A DNA stretch of 64,000 nt, taken from the NCBI GenBank assembly GCA_965221485.1, contig OZ244893.1, positions 682,001 to 746,000 on the forward strand, read 5' to 3'. Position 1 is the first letter of the stretch, and each line of letters opens with the position of its first letter. The notes below the pieces were generated by a model that saw nothing but the letters and a program-made list of their open reading frames with translations, was not told the DNA's origin and searched no databases. Position numbers and translations under genes: made by a program. Positions 26,750-36,262 of the stretch are shown one piece after another. Source of the stretch: JAJEBT01 sp965221485. Its GTDB lineage: Bacteria; Pseudomonadota; Alphaproteobacteria; MPNO01; UBA830.

Positions 26750-27463
26750 ATGGCTGGTTCATATGTCGAAATTGCAGCTGCCGACGGAGGCCGCTTCAAG
26801 GCTTATGTTTCCGTTCCCGAGATGGAAAAGGCGCCGGGGCTTGTCCTGATGCAGTATATCTGCGGGGTGAACGTGGTGATGCGCGGTCTGGCCGATGACT
26901 TTGCCACCCGGGGATATCTCGTTGCGGTCCCGGATTTGTTCTGGCGGCAGGACCCTGGAATCGAGCTGATAAACGATCCCTCCAATCCGGACCCCGACGA
27001 ACAGGCCCGTGCGCTGGAGCTCAATCAGGGTTTTGACGATGAGGCGGCGATATCGGACCTGCAGTCGACAATTTCGTATCTGCGGGGGCGGGAAGACTGC
27101 ACCGGCCAGGTGGGGGCGCTTGGCTATTGTCTTGGCGGTCGCACGGCGTATCTGGTTGCCGCCCGCACCGACGCCGACTGTTCGGTCGGCTATTACGGTG
27201 TCAATATCGATCACTATCTTGCCGATGCCGGCAACATCACCAGGCCCTTGATGCTGCATATTGCTGCGAACGACGAGCTGTGCAGCGCAGACGCCCATGA
27301 CGCGATCATCGATACGCTTGGCAAGCTTGGTTCTGTCACGTTGCATGAATATGAAAACGTCGGCCATGCCTTCGCACTGGTTGGCGGTCACAACTACAAT
27401 TCCGCTGCTGCAGGTACCGCAAATAGCCGGTCGGTCGCGTTTCTCGCCCGGCATCTGGCGTGA
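26750..27463 (+). CDS. Dienelactone hydrolase family protein
   Basis: A 237-aa alpha/beta hydrolase of the dienelactone-hydrolase family, which opens lactone rings in aromatic breakdown. The nucleophile is the cysteine in GALGYCLGGR near residue 125. The aspartate is probably in ANDELCSADAH and the histidine in NVGHAFALVGG, completing a Cys-Asp-His triad. A GGAG/GAGG ribosome site precedes the ATG. It faces away from the SDR operon and shares its operator region, so it is likely co-regulated. It ends 17 bases before the convergent dctM gene. Confidence 0.93.
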   Translation: MAGSYVEIAAADGGRFKAYVSVPEMEKAPGLVLMQYICGVNVVMRGLADDFATRGYLVAVPDLFWRQDPGIELINDPSNPDPDEQARALELNQGFDDEAAISDLQSTISYLRGREDCTGQVGALGYCLGGRTAYLVAARTDADCSVGYYGVNIDHYLADAGNITRPLMLHIAANDELCSADAHDAIIDTLGKLGSVTLHEYENVGHAFALVGGHNYNSAAAGTANSRSVAFLARHLA

Positions 27464-27480
27464 GCCCTGCAGCGTATGGC

Positions 27481-28782
27481 TTAGCTCATCTGGTTGGGCA
27501 GGAACAGGATGATGATCGGGAAGGCAACCAGAATGCCAAGTCTGAGCATGTCTGCTGCGATATAGGGCGCCACTCCGGCATAGATTGACCTCAGGGGTAC
27601 ATGAGGGACTTCTCCCTTGATGACGAAAACATTCAGCCCGAACGGCGGTGTGATCAGGCCAAGCTCCGTCACCATGACGACAATGACTCCGAACCAGATT
27701 GGGTCATAGCCCAGAAGAACAATTGTCTGGAAGAATATGGGCACGGTCAGGAGAATGATCGCCAGCGCTTCCATGAAGCAGCCGAGAATCAGGTAGAACA
27801 CGATAATCAACGCCAGGGTACCCAATGAGCCCAGCTCAAGGGATAGCATCCAGTCGGCCAGCGTCTGAGGAAACTGGGTAATGGTCATGAACCTGGCGAA
27901 CAGGATCGCGCCGATCAGAATGATGAACAGGCTACCGGTCGTCACAAGGGCATCCCGTAGACATTGGTACAGTGATGGCAAGTTCAGCCGCCGAAGCGCA
28001 AACCCGATCAGCGCAACCATGCCTGCGCCCATCGCTGCTGCTTCGGTCGGTGTGAACACACCGCCGTAGATGCCGCCGACCACAAACACGAATACCACAA
28101 GGATGGGCCACACTTCCTTCAGCGAGGCGAGGCGCTCGGCCCGTGGCGCCCGGTTACCGGACGGCAACCATACCGGCCGGAATTGTCCGATGACCCGAAT
28201 TGCTCCCATATACATCAGGATGGCGAGAAGCCCCGGCAGAATGCCGGCGACGAACAACTTGCCGATGTCAGTTTCCGTGATAATCCCGTAGATCGCCAGG
28301 ACGAGCGATGGCGGTATCAGAATGCCCAGCGTCCCGCCGGCGGCGACGGTTCCTGCGGCCAAGCTCTGGCTGTAGCCGAAACGGTTCATTTCCGGAAGCG
28401 CGACCTTGGACAGTGTCGCTGCGGTCGCAACAGAGGACCCGCAGATGGCGGCGAAGCCGCCACAGGCGGCAATCGTGGAAAGCGCGAGACCGCCACGCAA
28501 GTGGCCGAGCCATGAATTTGCCGCGTTGAAGAGTTCACGGCTCATCCCGGACGCGTTGGCGAGCGTGCCCATCAGGACAAATAACGGTACCAGCCCGAAA
28601 TTGAAATCCGTAAGCGACCGGATTGGTGACAGTTCGAGGAGCTTGAGAGCGGGGTTCAATGACGTCAGAACAGCGAAACCGCCAATGCCTACAATGCCCA
28701 TCGCGATGCCGATTGGCACCCGAAGCAGCATCAGTGTGAACAGAACAGCAAACCCAAGTCCGGCAGCGGTCAGCCCTTCCAT
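27481..28782 (-). CDS. dctM: TRAP transporter large permease subunit (DctM type)
   Basis: A 433-aa hydrophobic DctM protein with about 12 membrane segments. Family marks are LVPLFVLMGTLANASGMSRE, GTLGILIPPSLVLAIYG and GVFTPTEAAAMGAGM. It forms the import channel with DctQ, encoded 14 bases upstream, using the DctP receptor encoded divergently at 29521. This is the second TRAP system in the window and probably imports the compound handled by the neighbouring SDR/LLM operon, given the shared operator. Confidence 0.95.
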   Translation of the reverse strand: MEGLTAAGLGFAVLFTLMLLRVPIGIAMGIVGIGGFAVLTSLNPALKLLELSPIRSLTDFNFGLVPLFVLMGTLANASGMSRELFNAANSWLGHLRGGLALSTIAACGGFAAICGSSVATAATLSKVALPEMNRFGYSQSLAAGTVAAGGTLGILIPPSLVLAIYGIITETDIGKLFVAGILPGLLAILMYMGAIRVIGQFRPVWLPSGNRAPRAERLASLKEVWPILVVFVFVVGGIYGGVFTPTEAAAMGAGMVALIGFALRRLNLPSLYQCLRDALVTTGSLFIILIGAILFARFMTITQFPQTLADWMLSLELGSLGTLALIIVFYLILGCFMEALAIILLTVPIFFQTIVLLGYDPIWFGVIVVMVTELGLITPPFGLNVFVIKGEVPHVPLRSIYAGVAPYIAADMLRLGILVAFPIIILFLPNQMS

Positions 28783-28796
28783 GTCACATTGGAGTC

Positions 28797-29306
28797 CTAG
28801 TCATTGAACGGTGTCTCGATATCGACGGCGCTCTGGCGTCTGAGCACCACATCCACGAGCCGCACAACCGACAGAAGGACGGCACAAACGGCTGCTGTTG
28901 CGGTCAGCCCGTAGAAAAACCAGAGAGGGAGGCCGAGGTCGAAAGTGCCTTCATTCGAGTACCACACTTCAATCACCCGGCCGATGATCGCATTTGCCAG
29001 AGCCGCCAGGGCAAGGGAGGTAATCAGTGTTGCTGTCACGTCGATCCAGTATCTGCCTCGGTCGCCCGCGGCCAGCCAGACCGTATCCATGGTGATGTGG
29101 CGCCCGCCGTAGGAGGCCAGCGCGATCCCGCCCATCAGCGCTACGCCCAGGGACAGACGACCAATGTCATTCGTGTCGGGGATTGGAAGGTTGAAGAAAT
29201 ACCTCAACAGCACGGACGCAAATACAAGCGCGGTCACCGCCAGGAGGATGGTGGCCGACAAACGCGACAGGATCTCGATGTTGGCGCGCAGCATTGTGCC
29301 GGCCAT
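28797..29306 (-). CDS. dctQ: TRAP transporter small permease subunit (DctQ type)
   Basis: A 169-aa protein with the four hydrophobic segments of DctQ, the small subunit that pairs with DctM. The loop GGRHITMDTVWLAAGDRG between helices 2 and 3 matches the DctQ pattern. It is the first gene of the - strand pair dctQ-dctM and its start is 215 bases from the divergent dctP start, with the palindrome ATCATATGAT in between. Sequence similarity among DctQ proteins is low, so the assignment rests on topology and position. Confidence 0.9.
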   Translation of the reverse strand: MAGTMLRANIEILSRLSATILLAVTALVFASVLLRYFFNLPIPDTNDIGRLSLGVALMGGIALASYGGRHITMDTVWLAAGDRGRYWIDVTATLITSLALAALANAIIGRVIEVWYSNEGTFDLGLPLWFFYGLTATAAVCAVLLSVVRLVDVVLRRQSAVDIETPFND

Positions 29307-29384
29307 GCCTCCGGGCTGCGTAATAGTTCATGATCAGGACGGGCGGAATCGTAGTGATCCCGGACCCTGCTCACAACATACTTG

Positions 29385-29413
29385 TTTACACTATCATATG
29401 ATTTCGGATAAGT
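29385..29413 (+). promoter_or_regulatory. dctP promoter with MarR-type operator ATCATATGAT
   Basis: TTTACA (29385-29390) and ATAAGT (29408-29413) are 17 bases apart, and the perfect palindrome ATCATATGAT fills 29393-29402, in the spacer. The same 10-mer, also in the promoter spacer, is found at 26710. A repressor here could also block the divergent dctQM transcript. The promoter is putative; the repeated palindrome is certain. Confidence 0.6.
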
Positions 29414-29520
29414 TGAGTCCCCGGGTGAACGCGAAGTGATGTGGGTTTCATTGGCGCGAATGGCCGAATCCGCGGCGCGTCCCAGCACCTCGGGATACCC
29501 CAAAAGGGAGGAAGACTCAG

Positions 29521-30546
29521 ATGATTCTCAAACGCACGATGTCCATTGCGGCCATAATGGTCGCTGTGTCGCTGACCTCATCCGGCGCGAACGCAGCCGA
29601 CGTAACGCTGAAATTTGCTCACTGGGTGCCGCCAGTCCATCCGCTGCACAAGGCCTTCGTGGCCTGGGGCAAGAGTGTAAGCGAGGCAAGCGGGGGCAGC
29701 ATAAAGATGCAGTATTTCCCGGCGAGCCAGCTCGGCAAGGCAAGCGACCATTATGATATGGCCAAGGACGGTATTGCCGATGTCACCTGGATCAATCCGG
29801 GGTTCAATCCGGGTCGCTGGCCAATCACAGCACTGCCTGAGCACGCCTTCATTCTGAAAAATGCCCGGGGCGCGTCCAAGGGATTGTCCCGATGGTATGC
29901 GGCTTATGCCGAAAGGGAGATGAAGGAGATCAAGTACTGCCTGATGCACACCATGATTCCGCAGGCCATCTATTCCACGAAGGAACCCATTCGGGTTCCC
30001 GCCGATGTGAAGGGAATCAAGATGCGCCCGTCAAACTCCACGCAAGCCAAGGTCTTCAAGGCGGCTGGCGCAACGACGGTCTTTTTCCCGTTTCCCAAGA
30101 TCCGGGACAATTTCGACCGGGGCATTGCCACCGCGTCCACCGGCGTGCCAGGAGCGCTCATCGCCTTCGGTGGGCACAAGGCTACCAGACATGTGACCGA
30201 CGCACCGGTTTTTGGGGCTGTCTGGCTTTTTGTCATGAACCGGGACGCCTATGGCAAAATGGACGCTACGCAAAAATCTGCGATCGACGCGAACTGCAAT
30301 GCCGAAGCTGCGCTGAAGATTGCCGATCCCGTCGCCACCTTTGACGAGAACGGCAACAAGAGGCTTCGGGAGATGGGCAAGAACTACGTCAAGCTTACGG
30401 CCTCCGAGATCGCACAGTGGAAGGAACTTTCCGATGCCGCGCTGGAAGACTGGAAGGCAGCGGTCAAAAAGCGCGGATTCGACGGCGACGAAATCCTGAC
30501 ATCCCTGAAGGCCAGACTGAAAGAGGAAGACTCCCTCGTCGAATAA
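29521..30546 (+). CDS. dctP: TRAP transporter substrate-binding protein (DctP type)
   Basis: A 341-aa periplasmic receptor of the DctP family. A signal peptide spans residues 1-23 (cleavage near GANAA). The block with the expected carboxylate-binding arginine is VKGIKMRPSNSTQAKVFKAAG near residues 163-183. A GGGAGG ribosome-binding site precedes the ATG. It lies opposite dctQM, an arrangement that lets the receptor have its own promoter level. The ligand is unknown but probably the substrate of the 21-27 kb operon. Confidence 0.95.
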   Translation: MILKRTMSIAAIMVAVSLTSSGANAADVTLKFAHWVPPVHPLHKAFVAWGKSVSEASGGSIKMQYFPASQLGKASDHYDMAKDGIADVTWINPGFNPGRWPITALPEHAFILKNARGASKGLSRWYAAYAEREMKEIKYCLMHTMIPQAIYSTKEPIRVPADVKGIKMRPSNSTQAKVFKAAGATTVFFPFPKIRDNFDRGIATASTGVPGALIAFGGHKATRHVTDAPVFGAVWLFVMNRDAYGKMDATQKSAIDANCNAEAALKIADPVATFDENGNKRLREMGKNYVKLTASEIAQWKELSDAALEDWKAAVKKRGFDGDEILTSLKARLKEEDSLVE

Positions 30547-31349
30547 CCGACACAGGCATGTGCTGCGTGGGCAGATCCGCGTGCGTATCTGGTGCGAGGG
30601 GACGGCGGGGACATGAACTCGTCTTCGGTCTGTCATGCGCCAGAGTCTGAGGGTGTCGCTTTCTATCTGGAACCTCTTCACTCTTGAACCTGTCCGACGC
30701 TCACCCAGCCGGTGGGGTCATCTATACCTCACCGGCTGATCTTTCGGATCAGGATCTGATCAATCCTGTGCTCGCCCAGACACGAGCGACCCCGGTCGGA
30801 TGGATATCCCTGTCCATAAGGCGGGTTTCAGCCCCGGATTTGGTTGACCGGGTTTCTGACGAACGACTTCCGAAGTTCGGAAACTTATCCGGGACAATGG
30901 CGACTTGTCGTAGAGGTGAAGCACGGGTCATCCAGGCGCCGGTGCGCTGCTCGATGACCGAATGTCGCAAGCGGGCTGAGAATGTCTGATCAATGCCACG
31001 GCGAACTTCGATTTAATTGTTCAGACATTCGTCCCGGCCCATGGAAGCGCGAGCGCGAAGGCCGAAGCAGTTTCAGCCCCGCTCGCCGCGGAACTGCAGG
31101 GATCGGGTGTGTTGCAGGCTGGTCGCATCATGGTTGGGGACTGGCAACGGAAATGCTCTCCGGGTGTGATGTTTTGGATTGTTGTTCGCAGTGGTGTAGG
31201 CTTGCCCGGCATCGCTGTTCACCGGCGTAACAATCGGGAGCCGGTGCCCGGCAAATTTGATAGATCAGGGGCAATGCGGCTTACTCCTGACAAGGAGACT
31301 CCGTGGCCAGACTGGCGAATATCAACCGGAAGAAGGCGGCTGCTGCATC
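30547..31349. other. Gene-poor 800-base gap after dctP
   Basis: No frame in this stretch looks like a real protein, and no RNA gene was recognised. It contains one good hairpin, listed separately at 30706-30738. Confidence 0.4.
30706..30738 (+). terminator. Possible terminator-like hairpin after dctP
   Basis: Thirteen-base arms CAGCCGGTGGGGT (30706-30718) and ACCTCACCGGCTG (30726-30738) pair at 12 of 13 positions, the other being G-T, around a 7-base loop. It lies 160 bases after the dctP stop and is not followed by a T-run, so it may be a weak terminator or a 3'-end stabiliser. Confidence 0.35.
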
Positions 31350-31499
31350 ATGAAATTCTTTCCCCGGGAAAAACACCGGATCGACTTCGTAGGCCTTGCA
31401 ACCCGCCCGGAAAAGAACCGGTGGCTGGCGCGGCTTTATGTCGTGATCGGTATTCTGTTCTTCGGCTACGTCTTCTACTCGCTCGCTTTCGGCGCGTGA
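31350..31499 (+). CDS. Possible 49-aa single-span membrane protein
   Basis: A short frame from an ATG at 31350 gives a basic N-terminal half (HRIDFVGLATRPEKNRWLAR) and one hydrophobic segment, LYVVIGILFFGYVFYSLAFG, ending near the C-terminus. This charge pattern looks like a genuine inner-membrane protein with the tail outside. The same frame is open back to 31257 without resemblance to a protein. GAAGAAGG about 12 bases upstream could be the ribosome site. No family is recognised. It converges on hpnD. Confidence 0.45.
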   Translation: MKFFPREKHRIDFVGLATRPEKNRWLARLYVVIGILFFGYVFYSLAFGA

Positions 31500-31537
31500 A
31501 ATCCCGGATCCCATCCCCCGCCGGCACATGGTCGTGA

Positions 31538-32434
31538 CTATCGGGCCAGCACTCCGCTGGCAACAGCCCTGAGCTTTTCCCAGCGGCTGAGCCCGATGGT
31601 GCGATCGAGATCGTCCCAACCGGCCATGACCAACCGGTCAAAAATCCGGTTGTAGACATGCATCATCACGCGGGCGGGTCGTAACGCACGCCGATCACAC
31701 AAATGGATCAGCCGTCCGGCTTCGGCATAGTGTTCCCGTGCAACGGCGGCTACCGCATGGCATACCCGGTCCAGTCGGGCGTGGGACAGGACCGCGTCGA
31801 TGGGTTTTGCCGGAATGCCGTGTGCAGCAAGTTCTTCGGCCGGCAAATAAAGCCGTCCCATTGTTGCGTCTTCCCTAAGATCACGCAGGATATTGGTAAG
31901 CTGCAACGCGTTGGCCAGCGCCAACGCGAATTCCTCCGCCCGGCGCCCCGTATCGCCGAAGATCCTGATGGAAAGCAGACCGACAACACCGGCCACGCGG
32001 TAGTTGTACAGATGCAGTGTGTTCCAGTCCGGTGCCTGCATCTTTCCGGTAAGATCCATTTCCATTCCCAGAATGAGATCCTGGAAAAGTTGCTCCGGAA
32101 GATCGAACGTGACAATGGCCCAGCGAAGCGCCCGCATGAGCAGCATATGGCCCGGTCTCTCCGGCAAGGGCTGATTACGGTCGCAGAGTGCCGCGATCGT
32201 TTGACGCCAGTCTTCCAGCTGTTGCAGCTTGATATCCGCGCCTGTGGACGCGTCGGCGATATCATCAATGTGGCGACAGAAGGCATAGATGGCAAACATG
32301 CCGTTGCGTTTGGTTTCGGGCTGCAAACGCATGCCCCAGTAGAAAGACGAACCTGAGCCGACAGTAATGCGCTTCAGATGGGTGCGGACAACCGCATCAA
32401 GGGCTTCGGGTTCACGGTTCGCTGAAGCCGGCAT
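31538..32434 (-). CDS. hpnD: Squalene/phytoene synthase family, presqualene diphosphate synthase HpnD-like
   Basis: A 298-aa prenyl synthase that joins two farnesyl diphosphates head to head; HpnD makes presqualene diphosphate in the hopanoid route. The N-terminal SSFYWGMRLQPETKR and the first aspartate motif DDIAD (D57, D58, D61) match HpnD. The second motif is DLRED at 185-189 in QLTNILRDLREDATMGRLYLP. HpnC and HpnE, which complete squalene synthesis, are not in the window. Phytoene synthase is the main alternative, but the N-terminal block favours HpnD. It stands between two unrelated units. Confidence 0.85.
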   Translation of the reverse strand: MPASANREPEALDAVVRTHLKRITVGSGSSFYWGMRLQPETKRNGMFAIYAFCRHIDDIADASTGADIKLQQLEDWRQTIAALCDRNQPLPERPGHMLLMRALRWAIVTFDLPEQLFQDLILGMEMDLTGKMQAPDWNTLHLYNYRVAGVVGLLSIRIFGDTGRRAEEFALALANALQLTNILRDLREDATMGRLYLPAEELAAHGIPAKPIDAVLSHARLDRVCHAVAAVAREHYAEAGRLIHLCDRRALRPARVMMHVYNRIFDRLVMAGWDDLDRTIGLSRWEKLRAVASGVLAR

Positions 32435-32513
32435 TGTATTGCGTCATCGCCGGGTTCAGGTGACGTGAGCCGGGTGCCGGAAACCGGAATCAGGCCGTCG
32501 ACCGGTCATGGGA

Positions 32514-34907
32514 TCAGACCTTGCCAAGGGCCTGCAGCACGATTTCCGGGGTCATGGGCTGTTCTGTGACACGTCCGCGCGTAATGGGGCGAATGGCGTC
32601 ATTGACAGCATTCATGACCACACCCGGAGCCGCTCCTGTGCCCGACTCTCCGGCACCCTTCGCGCCAAGCGCCGATTCACGGGTTGGCGTTTCGACATGT
32701 GCCACTTCAATATCCGGCATCTCGGCTGCCATGGGCGTGAGGTAGTCCACCATCGTTCCGTTCTGCAGCTGACCATATTCATCGTAAATGCAGTGCTCAT
32801 ACAAGGCACCCCCCAGACCCTGGACTGCACCGCCGCGCACCTGCTCGTCGGCGAGAAGGGGATTGATAATCCTCCCGCAATCCTCCACGACCCAATGGCG
32901 AAGGTGGCGAATCCATCCGGTGTCCACCTCCACCTCCACGTAGGCTCCATGGAAACCGTTGGTAAAGATGTAGGGAAGGTCCTGGAGACGGTAGCGGCGG
33001 GTGTGGGACAGGACGGGCTGATAGTCGTTCGGAAGCTCACCGAGCTGGAAGTGGCCAATCCGGCCGATTTCGGAGACGGGAAGACGATCCCTCCCCGTAT
33101 CTGCATCCACGACCTGTCCATCAACAATATCGAGATCGGACGGGGTGGCCTGCAGCAATCGGGCCGCGATTTCAAGAATTTCCCGGCGCAGGTCGAGTGC
33201 TGCCTGGTAGGTGGCCTCACCCCCGATAGCGGTGGCTCGTGAGGCATAGGTTCCTCCGCCGTAAGGAACGGCATCGGTATCCCCGGATATGGCCCGGACA
33301 CTCTCCATCGGGACTCCGATGGCTGCTGCCGCGATCTGCTCCATGACCGTGTCCACACCCTGGCCCTGATCGGTCACTCCGAGATGAAGGAGAATGCCTC
33401 CCGATGGTTCGAGTTTCACGGTCGCAGCATCCTGAGCCGCGATCGGTGCCCCGCCTGCGCCATAGTAGCCAACCGGGCTGGGAGCGGTACCCTTGATGAA
33501 TCCGGCAATGCCGATGCCACGATAGACGCCCCGGGCCCTGAGCCGGGACTGTTCCTCTCGCAGGGCCGGGTAACCCATGAGTTCGTGGAGCTTTTCGAGG
33601 CACGCCTGATGGGACAGGTCTTTCATCACAATGCCCGCACCGATGCGCCGGGGGTAGGAGTCGTCCTCCATGACGTTGCGGCGGCGGATGTCGACAGGAT
33701 CGATGCCTGTCACTTCTGCGGCCCGGTCCATCATCGCCTCACCAACGGAAATGCCAATCGGGTGTCCGACGGCCCTGTACTGCGAGGTGGGGACGGCATT
33801 CAGATAGGTTACAGTCGCCTCACCGCGGTAGTTCGGATGCTTGTAGGGGCCGAAAGTGATGTTCAGGATCTGGTTGGCTTCGAAAACGCTGGTTCGGGGA
33901 TATTGCGAATAGGCGCCGACACCCGCCAGAACATCGATTTCGACGGCGGTCAGTGTTCCATCCTTCTGCACACCGATCCTGACGCGGACCCTGTTTTCCC
34001 GTGCATGGATGTCTGAAACGAAGGATTCGAGCCGGTCAGCAACAAACTTGACCGGACGTTCAAGTTTTATTGCTGCCGCCGCCGTCGCGATTTCATCGCC
34101 GTAACTGTGAATTTTCAGTCCGAACGACCCGCCAACATCAGGCGCCACCACCCTGACCAGATGCTCCGAAAGCCCCAGTGTTCTTGCGAGTACCGTCTGG
34201 ATCATGTGGGGTGTCTGGCTGGATGTGTGGACCGTCAGCCTCTTCGCACCAGGTTCGTAGTCTGCCAGCAATGTCCGGGGTTCGAGGCTGACGGCGGTGT
34301 GGCGTCCGAAACGGAATGTCTCCTCGAGCACATGATCGGCCGCGGCGAAGGCCTCGTCCACATCGCCGGATTCAACACGCTTGCTCCAGGCCTTGTTGTC
34401 GCCGAGAGCAGAATGGATTGCCGGAGTTGCAGGGTCCAGAGCCGTTTCCTTGTCGATTACAACGGGGAGTTCCTCCCAGGAGACCTCGATGCGTTCGCAG
34501 GCATCCTCGGCCCTGGCTCGGCTATCCGCCACAACCATCGCGACGGGTTCGCCCTGCCAGCAGGCACGGTCTACGGCCATCGGATACTGTGGTGCTGCTT
34601 TCATGCTGTCGAACACGGTCAGGGTCCCCACCCAGGGGGCCGGGCAAAGATCGGCGAGCTCCCGTCCCGTCATGACGAGGTGAACACCGGGACAACCGAG
34701 CGCGGCGTCTGAATTTATGTCCCGGATTCCTGCATGCGCAAACGGGCTTCGGACAAATGCGGCGTGCAATGCCCGTCGGGGGTTGATGTCGTCGGTATAG
34801 CACCCTCTGCCGGACACGGCGCGCCGAGCCCGGCTTCTGGGAAGGGTTCGGCCGATATAGGAATTTGGTCGTTCATACGGATGGAGAAAAGCGGATTTGT
34901 CAGGCAA
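32514..34907 (-). CDS. Xanthine dehydrogenase family molybdopterin-binding subunit (CoxL-like)
   Basis: The 797-aa large subunit of a three-part molybdenum hydroxylase. The N-terminal SYIGRTLPRSRARR and TDDINPRRALHA begin the fold; GGSFGLKIHSYGDE is a Moco-binding block and the catalytic glutamate lies in KGAGESGTG near the C-terminus. The active-site loop reads QYRAVGHP (Q376 onward), not the AYRCSFR of true CO dehydrogenase, so it is some other hydroxylase. It follows coxS by 3 bases in the order coxM-coxS-coxL. The complex would hydroxylate an aromatic or heterocyclic compound, passing electrons via FAD. Confidence 0.92.
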   Translation of the reverse strand: MPDKSAFLHPYERPNSYIGRTLPRSRARRAVSGRGCYTDDINPRRALHAAFVRSPFAHAGIRDINSDAALGCPGVHLVMTGRELADLCPAPWVGTLTVFDSMKAAPQYPMAVDRACWQGEPVAMVVADSRARAEDACERIEVSWEELPVVIDKETALDPATPAIHSALGDNKAWSKRVESGDVDEAFAAADHVLEETFRFGRHTAVSLEPRTLLADYEPGAKRLTVHTSSQTPHMIQTVLARTLGLSEHLVRVVAPDVGGSFGLKIHSYGDEIATAAAAIKLERPVKFVADRLESFVSDIHARENRVRVRIGVQKDGTLTAVEIDVLAGVGAYSQYPRTSVFEANQILNITFGPYKHPNYRGEATVTYLNAVPTSQYRAVGHPIGISVGEAMMDRAAEVTGIDPVDIRRRNVMEDDSYPRRIGAGIVMKDLSHQACLEKLHELMGYPALREEQSRLRARGVYRGIGIAGFIKGTAPSPVGYYGAGGAPIAAQDAATVKLEPSGGILLHLGVTDQGQGVDTVMEQIAAAAIGVPMESVRAISGDTDAVPYGGGTYASRATAIGGEATYQAALDLRREILEIAARLLQATPSDLDIVDGQVVDADTGRDRLPVSEIGRIGHFQLGELPNDYQPVLSHTRRYRLQDLPYIFTNGFHGAYVEVEVDTGWIRHLRHWVVEDCGRIINPLLADEQVRGGAVQGLGGALYEHCIYDEYGQLQNGTMVDYLTPMAAEMPDIEVAHVETPTRESALGAKGAGESGTGAAPGVVMNAVNDAIRPITRGRVTEQPMTPEIVLQALGKV

Positions 34908-34910
34908 GGG

Positions 34911-35393
34911 TCAGGCTCTCAGACGGGCATTGTTTACCGTTTCGACAGCATCGACAATGGCATGGTAACCGGTGCAGCGGCAGTAATTTCCCGACAGAAA
35001 CTCACGGATGTCTTCCCGCGTCTGTTCCCGCCCTTCAGCGAGGAGTTCGGAGGCGGTCATCAGGATACCCGGTGTGCAAAAACCGCACTGCAGGGCGTTG
35101 CGTTCAATGAAAGCATCCTGCAGGTCGCGGATTTCGCCGGAGTCCGAAAGTCCCTCGATCGTCACCACCTCAGCACCGTCACACTGGACGGCCAGGGTCA
35201 GGCAGCCACGGACAACGACACCGCCAATGCGGACCGAGCAGGCGCCGCATATTCCGTGTTCGCATCCGAGATGGGATCCTGTCAAACCCAGTTCGGTGCG
35301 CAGGAAGTCGACCAGATGCTGTCGTACAGGAACAGTGCGGGTCGTTGCCTCACCATTGACCTCGAGCGTAATCGTTGCCGTCTCTTCGCTCAT
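34911..35393 (-). CDS. (2Fe-2S)-binding small subunit of molybdenum hydroxylase (CoxS-like)
   Basis: A 160-aa ferredoxin-type subunit with two [2Fe-2S] clusters. The plant-type motif is GCEHGICGACSV (C43, C48, C51 region) with a further cysteine near 63; the second cluster motif is QCGFCTPG and CRCTG near residues 97-136. It carries electrons from the Mo site to FAD. Its start overlaps the CoxM stop (ATGA) and it ends 3 bases before the large-subunit start. Confidence 0.95.
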   Translation of the reverse strand: MSEETATITLEVNGEATTRTVPVRQHLVDFLRTELGLTGSHLGCEHGICGACSVRIGGVVVRGCLTLAVQCDGAEVVTIEGLSDSGEIRDLQDAFIERNALQCGFCTPGILMTASELLAEGREQTREDIREFLSGNYCRCTGYHAIVDAVETVNNARLRA

Positions 35394-36262
35394 GCGGCGC
35401 CTCCGGCGCGCGCGACAGCAGACTCCATTGCGCGGACGGTCAGGACTTTTTGCAGATGCAGCTTCATGGCAGCACTGCCATGCAAATTCGTGATCGGGTC
35501 AAGGTCGGCGTCAAGGGCGGAGGTCACGGCCTCCCGGGTGTCTTCATTCCATTCTTTGCCGCGGATGGCGGCGCAGGCATTCGCACCCAGGGTCGGCCGA
35601 TCTTCGCTCGCAAAGTAAACCAGGCGCATGTCCTCGATTCTGCTTTGGTTCAACCTTCCGCAGGCCGCAATACCGGCGATGGCAAAGTCACCATGCCGGC
35701 GGGCCAGTTCGAGGAAGACCGAGACGTGATTCGCCTCCTGGACCGGGATCCGGACTTCCGCAAGAAGCTCGTTGTCGCGGCGTTCGGTCTCATAAAGACC
35801 CAGAAAGTAATCCCGGGCCGGAATGTCTCTCCTGCCGGATACACTCTCCAGAGTAATGATACCCTCAAGCGCGAGGACACAGGCGGGGAGTTCCGCTGCC
35901 GGATCAGCGAGGGCGAGGCTTCCACCGAAAGTGCCGCGGTTACGCACGGCCACATGCGCCACCTGGGGCATGGCTTCTGCAATGAGCGGAAGGTGACGCC
36001 TGACGAGGTCGGACCGGAGGACTTCGGAATGCCTCGAAAGAGCGCCGATACGGATATAGCCGTCGGCGAGCCCAATTCCCTGCAGGTCATGCAACCGATT
36101 GATGTCGATCAGGATCTCGGGCCTGGAGAGACGCATGTTGAGGGTTGGCATGAGGCTCTGGCCGCCAGCAAGAATGCGCGCATCCTCGCCGTATTCGTCA
36201 AGCAGTTCCAGAGTCTGGGCTACACTCTCGGCCCGCACATATTTGAACCTGGGTGCTTTCAC
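35390..36262 (-). CDS. FAD-binding medium subunit of molybdenum hydroxylase (CoxM-like)
   Basis: A 290-aa FAD subunit. AGGQSLMPTLNMRLSRPE near residues 31-48 is the CoxM flavin-binding signature, and NRGTFGGSLALADPAAELP follows. The start is taken as GTG at 36262, just after a strong AGGAGGG ribosome site, because the longer frame back to 36406 begins with sequence unlike the family. The first gene of the coxMSL run, it diverges from the deacetylase gene at 36389. Electrons pass from here to a respiratory acceptor. Confidence 0.93.
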   Translation of the reverse strand: MKAPRFKYVRAESVAQTLELLDEYGEDARILAGGQSLMPTLNMRLSRPEILIDINRLHDLQGIGLADGYIRIGALSRHSEVLRSDLVRRHLPLIAEAMPQVAHVAVRNRGTFGGSLALADPAAELPACVLALEGIITLESVSGRRDIPARDYFLGLYETERRDNELLAEVRIPVQEANHVSVFLELARRHGDFAIAGIAACGRLNQSRIEDMRLVYFASEDRPTLGANACAAIRGKEWNEDTREAVTSALDADLDPITNLHGSAAMKLHLQKVLTVRAMESAVARAGGAA

